Shown here piece after piece: positions 58,719 through 64,000 of a DNA stretch of 64,000 nucleotides (position 1 is its first letter; the number at the start of each line of letters is the position of its first letter). The notes below the pieces were generated by a model. It did no database searches. It was not told where the DNA came from and saw only the letters and a list, made by a program, of their open reading frames with translations. Position numbers and translations under genes: made by a program. Source of the DNA: Aminobacterium sp. MB27-C1 (GTDB lineage: Bacteria; Synergistota; Synergistia; Synergistales; Aminobacteriaceae); assembly GCF_030908405.1 (NCBI RefSeq), contig NZ_CP133089.1:1426001-1490000 (forward strand), written 5' to 3'.

Positions 58719-59459
58719 TCACTCCCTCTCTAAAGAATAAGCGGCAAGAAGTTCAGGCGTAAAGTTTCCTTTTTCATCGTAAATATAGAGAGGTGGCTCT
58801 ATTATCACGCCTTTTCCGGCAGAACGAACTGCATCAACTAAAAAAACCGTGGCTTTTTTCCCTGGGTAAGGATGAACCATTCGTATACGCTTAGGTTCAA
58901 GCTTCTCATTAACGAGAGTAGAAACAACTTCGGCTGCTCTTTGCGCTCTAAAAACCATAAAAAGATGACCTCTATTTTTCAATATAAAACGAGCTGCCTT
59001 CACTACGTCTAATAAGGAGCAATAAAGACCGTGTCGGGCTGTTGCATCACTAAACGAATCCTTCCACCGACTTCTATCAGATTCGTCGTAAGGAGGATTC
59101 GTCACAACTATATCAAAAGATTGGGGAGCATACATCTCTCTAATTGCACGCAAATCACCAACAGAAAAAAGCGTACGCTTATCTAACTCATTTTCTTGGG
59201 CATTTCGCTTTGCTAGGTTAATCAGATCTTGTTGTATATCTATTCCCTCTATAAAAGGCACCTCAGGTAAGCGAAGCGCCAACAGAAGAGAAATCACTCC
59301 TGTTGCGCAACCAAACTCAAGGATCTTATCTTTTTTACGAGCTTTTACAAAGGACGCTAGAAGAATAGTATCAACTGTAACGCGAGGCCCATCCACTGGC
59401 TGCCACGCCTTTAAAGCTCCGTAAAGAACATTGTCTCTTGTTATCTTTATTCCGTCCAT
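58719..59459 (-). CDS. TrmN6/YfiC-type adenine-N6 methyltransferase
   Basis: SAM-dependent methyltransferase resembling TrmN6 (YfiC/YabB), which methylates A37 of tRNA-Val in E. coli. Motif I ILEFGCATGVISLLLA binds SAM, and the catalytic VVTNPPYDES (NPPY) marks amino-methylation. HPYPGKKATVFLVDAVR near the C-terminus is typical of the family. 246 aa. It overlaps smc by 13 bases and precedes rsmI, like yabB-yazA-rsmI in Bacillus. The target is inferred, not seen. Confidence 0.9.
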   Translation of the reverse strand: MDGIKITRDNVLYGALKAWQPVDGPRVTVDTILLASFVKARKKDKILEFGCATGVISLLLALRLPEVPFIEGIDIQQDLINLAKRNAQENELDKRTLFSVGDLRAIREMYAPQSFDIVVTNPPYDESDRSRWKDSFSDATARHGLYCSLLDVVKAARFILKNRGHLFMVFRAQRAAEVVSTLVNEKLEPKRIRMVHPYPGKKATVFLVDAVRSAGKGVIIEPPLYIYDEKGNFTPELLAAYSLERE

Positions 59460-62400
59460 TCGTCAAGATGTACTCCTATCACTTTAGAAAGTCCGGGCTC
59501 ATCCATAGTTACTCCATATAGAACATCCGCCCGTTCCATGGTACTTCGTCTATGAGTCATTGCCAATATTTGCATGTTTGCTGCATAATCAGTAACCAAA
59601 TCTACAAAACGCAAGAGGTTATACTCATCCAGAGCAGCGTCAACCTCATCAAGAATAGCTAAAGGGACTTCTGCTACTTCCATCGTTGCAAAAAGCAAGG
59701 CTATAGCGGTCAAAGACTGCTCTCCACCTGATAACTGTGTAAGATTTTGCAAACGTTTACCGGGAGGACGAGCAAAAATATCCACACCCGCTTCCCACAA
59801 AGAAAGGCCTTCTTCTAATTCTAGGTGAGCTTCCCCTCCGCCAAAAAGTCTTTGGAACAAGGAATTGAAGCGTTCATCAGTGCTTTTTAAGGCCTCTCCA
59901 AACAAGATTCCTACACGTTCATCCGTATCTCGAATAAGTGCTTTTAACTCCTTTATGCCTAAATGAACGTCTTCTATCTGTTCTGAAAGAAATTTTAACC
60001 TGTTTTGCAACGATTCATTTTCTGAAAGAACACCTAGGTCATACTCTCCCAGTTCTCGAACTTTCTTTTCAAGACGTCTTACACTTGCAAAGCTTTCCTC
60101 TTCGTATTCCGATATTACATAATCAGTTTCTGGATAATGGTATGTATCTTCCCATAAAGAAATGATCTGGTTGAGTTCAGTTTGTGCAGAATCTATTTGT
60201 CGTTGACAATCTTTTAATTTTTCCTCTTCAACTTGAACTCTCTTTTGTGCTTGTACACTACGTTGCGAAAGAAGGGCTATTCGTTGAGTGAAATCAGTAT
60301 TTTCTTTCAGAAGTTTTTCACAGCTATAAACTATTTGTTGCTTTTCTTGCCACAGCTTAAAAGAGTTCTTTCCCAGAACCTGAAGTGCAGAAAAACTGTT
60401 CTCTATGTTAATGGCCGCTTTTTGGATATCATCATTAATCCATTGTAGCTTTTCATTACGTTGAGCAATCTCTAAGTCGATACGACTTATGAGAGTTTTA
60501 ATAGATTTTACTTTTTCACGAAAGACTGCTTCCTCTCCCTTTTCTATGGCAAGTTTCTGCTCAAGTTCTGTTTCGTCTGGCAAATCGCCAAAAGAAGCTA
60601 TTGTTTCTTCTAGCCTTTTAATTTGATATTGAATATTTTCATGTTCTTCTTTTATTTGTTTAACTTCTTTAACTAACAGGGAATATTCATTTTCCAAACG
60701 CACTTTTTCTTCTTTTTGACGATCAAGCTTAAAGGAAATAGAGGAAAGTTGTTTTGCCATTTCTTGCTCCTCTTTTTTCCACCGCTCTTTATCTTCAGCA
60801 GCCAGCCGTTCTTCATCTTCAGCCTGTTGCAAAAGTGCAACAATTTTTTTAAGTTCTTCTCTGTGAATATTAAGATTTTTCTCTAATTCTTCAATTTGAA
60901 GACGCCTCTCAATGGCTCCTCCTGATTTACGAAATTTTCCACCGCTTACGCTTCCTCCAACAGTAAAAACATCACCATCAAGTGTCACCATGGGAAAAGA
61001 AGCTCCTTCTCGTGAGAGAGCCATTCCTACGCTGTATTCTTCCACAATAAGGAGATCACCTAAAAGATGTTTAACGGCTATTTCCCAAAAAGGATCTGGC
61101 GAAATAAGTTCTGTAGCCCATCCTACTATTCCCTTCTGGGGGAGTCTGACTGTATAATCGGGGCAACGCGGATGGCAACGTTCTAGAGGAAGAAAGGTAA
61201 CACGCCCTGCCTTTTTCTTTTTTACCAGCTCTATTCCCTGTGCTGCATCTTCAAAGGATTGGACAAACAGCCAAAACTGACGCCCACCTAGATAGGCTTC
61301 TAAACACGAAGCGAGCCTCTCTTCACATGAAAAAGACTCCGCAGCCATTTTCACTTTAAGAGGCAATTTCCCTAATTTCTGCGCAGCCAGCACTACTCGA
61401 ACAGGTTCCGGATAAAGTCGCTGTTCTGTATTTTCGAGTAGTGCATCAAGCTGATTTTCTAATGCTCCTACATTCTTTTTAAGTTGTGATAGTGAAGAAG
61501 CTAACTGCTGACACTGACTATAAGCTTCTCCATGTCGTTCTGTCGCCTTCTTATGGGCTATTTGAACAGAATCAAACTTTTCCTTGCCCTCTTCAATATC
61601 CTTCTCTATCTGCAACAAAGCTTCATTTGCTATTGACATCTCACTGGCGTTCTTCTCAAGTCGCTCTTGTCTGGCCTGTAACCGGGAACGAAGTCTTACT
61701 TCTGTTTCCTCCATTTGAGAGTGTTCATCTATACTTTTCTGCCGGAGTTCTCGCTCTGTCTGAACAGTAGAGCGGAGATCCGAAAGTTCCCCTGATAGAG
61801 TTAAGACCGCTTTTTCCTTATCTTGCAAGGAAGAGAGTACTGTTTCATACTGTTTTTTAGCATCGAATGCCTCTTTTTGAACTCCTTTAAGAGCCTGTTG
61901 AACACCTTTTCTTTCTTTATCTTGAGTTCTAAGATGTTCACGAGCTGATTTTACAGAAAGAGCCGTTGTAAAACACTGACGTTTCAGCGATTCTCTCTGC
62001 ACTCTTAAAGAAGCTATTCTTTCAGACATCATTCGTTGCTGACGTTCATAAGCTTCTACTAGACCTTGATAATGAGCCCAACCATCTTCCCAAATGTTTT
62101 GCCATTCCCAAGCCCTGTTTTTACGTCTTTCCAACGCATCAATATGACACTGAAATGAAGATAGCTTTCTCTCTAAAAAGGCACGTCGGGAAAAGTAGTA
62201 ATAACGACGTTTTTCTTCTAGCTCATCTAAAAGCTCCCGAGCCTTCGCAGCGATAACAACTAGAGGCGCAATTTCATCACGACGAGTTGTTAATTCAAAA
62301 ACTAAAGTCTCTAAACGCGTCAATTCTTCTGTCGCCGATTTTAACTTTTGGCTCGCATCTTCTCTCTTTTTACGATATTGATCAATGCCAAAAAGAGCCT

Positions 62401-62863
62401 CTAATACAGCCCGCCTTTGCATCGGCCTCTGATGAATTGCTTCTGCCACTTCACCTTGGCCAATAAAAGAAAAACGTTCGCCTTCTAAATGCCACTGACG
62501 TTTCACATCCTCTAAATCTTGCAGGCGAATCCGCATTCCATCTACTGCAATAACCGATCCAGTATCAGAGGCGTAATCTCTTTTTATGGTACAAATCTTC
62601 GGATCTTCTCTAAGAGAAAGAGCTACCTCCGTTGATGTAGCAGGCTGAAGACTTATGCTCCCCTGAAAAAGAAGATCACTTTGTTTCGTTATTCTAAGAC
62701 ACGTAGGGCTACCCTCTCCAAGTACCCAGCGCAGCCCATCTAGTATATTGCTTTTACCACTACCGTTAGGACCTACAATAGCTGTAAAACCAGGAGAGAA
62801 GGTTAGTTCGTGAGTTCCACCGAAACTTTTAAACCCCTTAAGACGAAGTCGTTCGATAAACAC
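59447..62863 (-). CDS. smc: Chromosome segregation protein SMC
   Basis: Condensin ATPase that organises and segregates the chromosome. Walker A GPNGSGKSNILDGLRWVLGEGS (31-39 onward, in part) opens the N-terminal head. Long coiled coils flank a hinge near residues 520-640 (VTLDGDVFTVGGSVSGG). The C-terminal head has LSGGEQSLTAIALLFA (from 1044) and Walker B AILDEVDAALDEYN. It starts at GTG with GGGAGG 9 bases upstream and overlaps the RNase E/G gene by 26 bases. 1138 aa, normal length. Confidence 0.98.
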   Translation of the reverse strand: MFIERLRLKGFKSFGGTHELTFSPGFTAIVGPNGSGKSNILDGLRWVLGEGSPTCLRITKQSDLLFQGSISLQPATSTEVALSLREDPKICTIKRDYASDTGSVIAVDGMRIRLQDLEDVKRQWHLEGERFSFIGQGEVAEAIHQRPMQRRAVLEALFGIDQYRKKREDASQKLKSATEELTRLETLVFELTTRRDEIAPLVVIAAKARELLDELEEKRRYYYFSRRAFLERKLSSFQCHIDALERRKNRAWEWQNIWEDGWAHYQGLVEAYERQQRMMSERIASLRVQRESLKRQCFTTALSVKSAREHLRTQDKERKGVQQALKGVQKEAFDAKKQYETVLSSLQDKEKAVLTLSGELSDLRSTVQTERELRQKSIDEHSQMEETEVRLRSRLQARQERLEKNASEMSIANEALLQIEKDIEEGKEKFDSVQIAHKKATERHGEAYSQCQQLASSLSQLKKNVGALENQLDALLENTEQRLYPEPVRVVLAAQKLGKLPLKVKMAAESFSCEERLASCLEAYLGGRQFWLFVQSFEDAAQGIELVKKKKAGRVTFLPLERCHPRCPDYTVRLPQKGIVGWATELISPDPFWEIAVKHLLGDLLIVEEYSVGMALSREGASFPMVTLDGDVFTVGGSVSGGKFRKSGGAIERRLQIEELEKNLNIHREELKKIVALLQQAEDEERLAAEDKERWKKEEQEMAKQLSSISFKLDRQKEEKVRLENEYSLLVKEVKQIKEEHENIQYQIKRLEETIASFGDLPDETELEQKLAIEKGEEAVFREKVKSIKTLISRIDLEIAQRNEKLQWINDDIQKAAINIENSFSALQVLGKNSFKLWQEKQQIVYSCEKLLKENTDFTQRIALLSQRSVQAQKRVQVEEEKLKDCQRQIDSAQTELNQIISLWEDTYHYPETDYVISEYEEESFASVRRLEKKVRELGEYDLGVLSENESLQNRLKFLSEQIEDVHLGIKELKALIRDTDERVGILFGEALKSTDERFNSLFQRLFGGGEAHLELEEGLSLWEAGVDIFARPPGKRLQNLTQLSGGEQSLTAIALLFATMEVAEVPLAILDEVDAALDEYNLLRFVDLVTDYAANMQILAMTHRRSTMERADVLYGVTMDEPGLSKVIGVHLDEWTE

Positions 62864-64000
62864 GAATCTGAGCCTCCCACTGCTCCATTTGTTCTACGCG
62901 ACGCTCTACTATGTCTATTGGCCCCTGAACATCAAGCCTGAACTTTTCCCAAGCAAATTCTGAAGCCGCTACTATGAAGATACGTCTTTGCAACTCTTCT
63001 TCCCATAAGGGGAGATACGTTTCTGCAATATATTGAGCAATAGCAGGGTGTGCTTCTAAAAGCATAGCCTCTGACTTGTTCGAAAGAGCTACTTTTCTCA
63101 AAAAACGTTTGACATGCATAGCTACTGTGTCTTCTTTCAAGACCCAGCCATACCCTCCACAGAAAGGACATCCACGGGTCATAACGGATCGCACATCTGG
63201 GCGAGCTCTCTTTCGAGTTATTTCAACAAGGCCTAATTGAGATACTCCAAAAATCCTTGCTCTATATCGATCGTTCTGAAATACTTCGTCCAGTCTATGA
63301 AGCAGTTTCTGCCTGTCTTCTTCATATTCCATATCTATAAAATCAATAACCACAATTCCGCCAATAGCTCGCAGTCGAAGTTGGCGAGCTATTTCATCAG
63401 CAGCCTCCAAATTAGTATCAAGAACTGTATGGCGCAAGTCAGTATCTCCCACATATTTTCCTGTATTTACATCAATGACAGTGAGAGCTTCTGTATGATC
63501 AATAATAAGATACGCACCAGATCGAAGCCATACTTTTCGATCAAGAGCCGTTTCTAACTCTCTCTCGATTCCATAAAAATCAAAAATAGGGGAATTTCCT
63601 TCATATAAATTAACATCAAGCTCTTTACCGTTCATAATGCGTTTCAAATATTCATTAACTTTATGAAATTCTTCTTCACTATCTATTACTATTTCCCCAA
63701 CGTCTCCAGTCAACTCGTCTCGAAGCACACGTCCAACAAGACCTATGTCTCTATAGATAAGACATGGAGCTGTCTGGACCTCCGCTTCGTGGCTAATTTC
63801 ATTCCACAAATCCAAGAGAACATGCAAGTCGTGAAAAAGAGCTTCTTCCTCTACTCCTTCCGCAGCTGTACGGATAATTACACCAAAGCCTTCTCCTTCT
63901 TCTCTCAGCTTTTTGGCAATGGAGCGAAGACGCTTTCGTTCGTCTTCATTCGATATTCTTTTAGAAACACCTGTTTCCTGTCCATCGGGAACCAGAACAA
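62838..64000 (-). CDS. rng: Ribonuclease E/G family endoribonuclease (5' part missing)
   Basis: Endoribonuclease for rRNA and mRNA processing. Only the C-terminal ~387 residues are in the window; reading continues without a stop through the right edge, where LVPDGQETGVSKRI and GVIIRTAAEG are in frame. The catalytic Mg-binding aspartates lie in LTVIDVNTGKYVG and VVIDFIDMEY, and the zinc-link CPFCGGYG is near the end. The lack of a long disordered C-terminal scaffold suggests RNase G-like over E. coli RNase E-like. An internal TTG at 63827 is not the start. The reading frame overlaps smc by 26 bases. Confidence 0.95.
   Translation of the reverse strand, partial: VLVPDGQETGVSKRISNEDERKRLRSIAKKLREEGEGFGVIIRTAAEGVEEEALFHDLHVLLDLWNEISHEAEVQTAPCLIYRDIGLVGRVLRDELTGDVGEIVIDSEEEFHKVNEYLKRIMNGKELDVNLYEGNSPIFDFYGIERELETALDRKVWLRSGAYLIIDHTEALTVIDVNTGKYVGDTDLRHTVLDTNLEAADEIARQLRLRAIGGIVVIDFIDMEYEEDRQKLLHRLDEVFQNDRYRARIFGVSQLGLVEITRKRARPDVRSVMTRGCPFCGGYGWVLKEDTVAMHVKRFLRKVALSNKSEAMLLEAHPAIAQYIAETYLPLWEEELQRRIFIVAASEFAWEKFRLDVQGPIDIVERRVEQMEQWEAQIRVYRTTSS

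Noticed and set aside
62838-63827. RNase E/G read as a complete 329-aa gene starting at 63827
   Set aside because: The codon there is TTG inside an open frame; conserved RNase E/G sequence continues upstream to the window edge, so the gene is only partial here.

Overview
This 64 kb window is a dense, ordinary-looking piece of a bacterial chromosome in which every supported gene lies on the minus strand, so transcription runs from high to low coordinates. The organism is a motile, diderm, flagellated bacterium. It has the P-ring and L-ring genes flgI, flgH and flgA, which monoderms lack, together with Bacillus-like gene orders: comF-flgM-flgN-flgK-flgL-fliW-csrA-flagellin, mbl-flgF-flgG, and rplQ-ecfA1-ecfA2-ecfT-truA. 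A DUF3084 membrane protein, this mixed gene order and a GC content that looks to be in the mid-40s percent suggest Synergistota (Aminobacterium-like). That placement is inference from gene content, not a database match.

Layout, in transcription order from the right edge. (1) 64.0-55.9 kb: RNase E/G (5' end outside the window), smc, a TrmN6-type methyltransferase, rsmI and metG, closed by a strong terminator; then tatD, tgt and a Sua5-type threonylcarbamoyl-AMP synthase, mostly overlapping or nearly abutting. (2) 53.0-52.7 kb: a tRNA-Leu(CAG) with its own promoter, then a complex leader holding two promoter candidates and an intrinsic terminator in front of rpoB. (3) 52.7-44.0 kb: rpoB-rpoC, without the rplKAJL genes that usually precede them. 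(4) 43.9-20.6 kb: a fused str/S10/spc/alpha super-operon (L7Ae-like protein, rpsL, rpsG, fusA, tuf, rpsJ through rplQ, including secY, adk, map, a KOW protein, infA and rpmJ), then the ECF transporter core and truA. (5) 20.6-14.4 kb: mreB/mbl leading the rod and ring genes flgF, flgG, flgA, flgH, flgI, flgJ, then a YkgJ-like cysteine-cluster protein. (6) 14.4-11.9 kb: DUF3084, a zinc-ribbon protein, a GNAT acetyltransferase and comF. (7) 11.9-0 kb: late flagellar genes flgM, flgN, flgK, flgL, fliW, csrA, a Maf-type (DUF115) putative flagellin glycosyltransferase and a large flagellin.

The regulatory sequences fit the gene content. Sigma-28-like promoters precede flgM and the flagellin gene. 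The flagellin leader shows a hairpin-borne GGA site and a second GGA site over the ribosome binding site, as expected for the FliW-CsrA-flagellin homeostatic loop encoded just upstream. At three unit boundaries (before DUF3084, before the str operon and before rpoB) the -35 element of the next promoter lies inside the hairpin at the end of the preceding unit, which is the most unusual recurring non-coding pattern here. The extracellular flagellar proteins are strikingly enlarged: FlgL 898 aa with about five repeated modules, FlgK 828 aa, flagellin 785 aa. No CRISPR array, insertion sequence, prophage, rRNA or wholly novel multi-gene system was seen. No gene-free stretch exceeds 300 bases.
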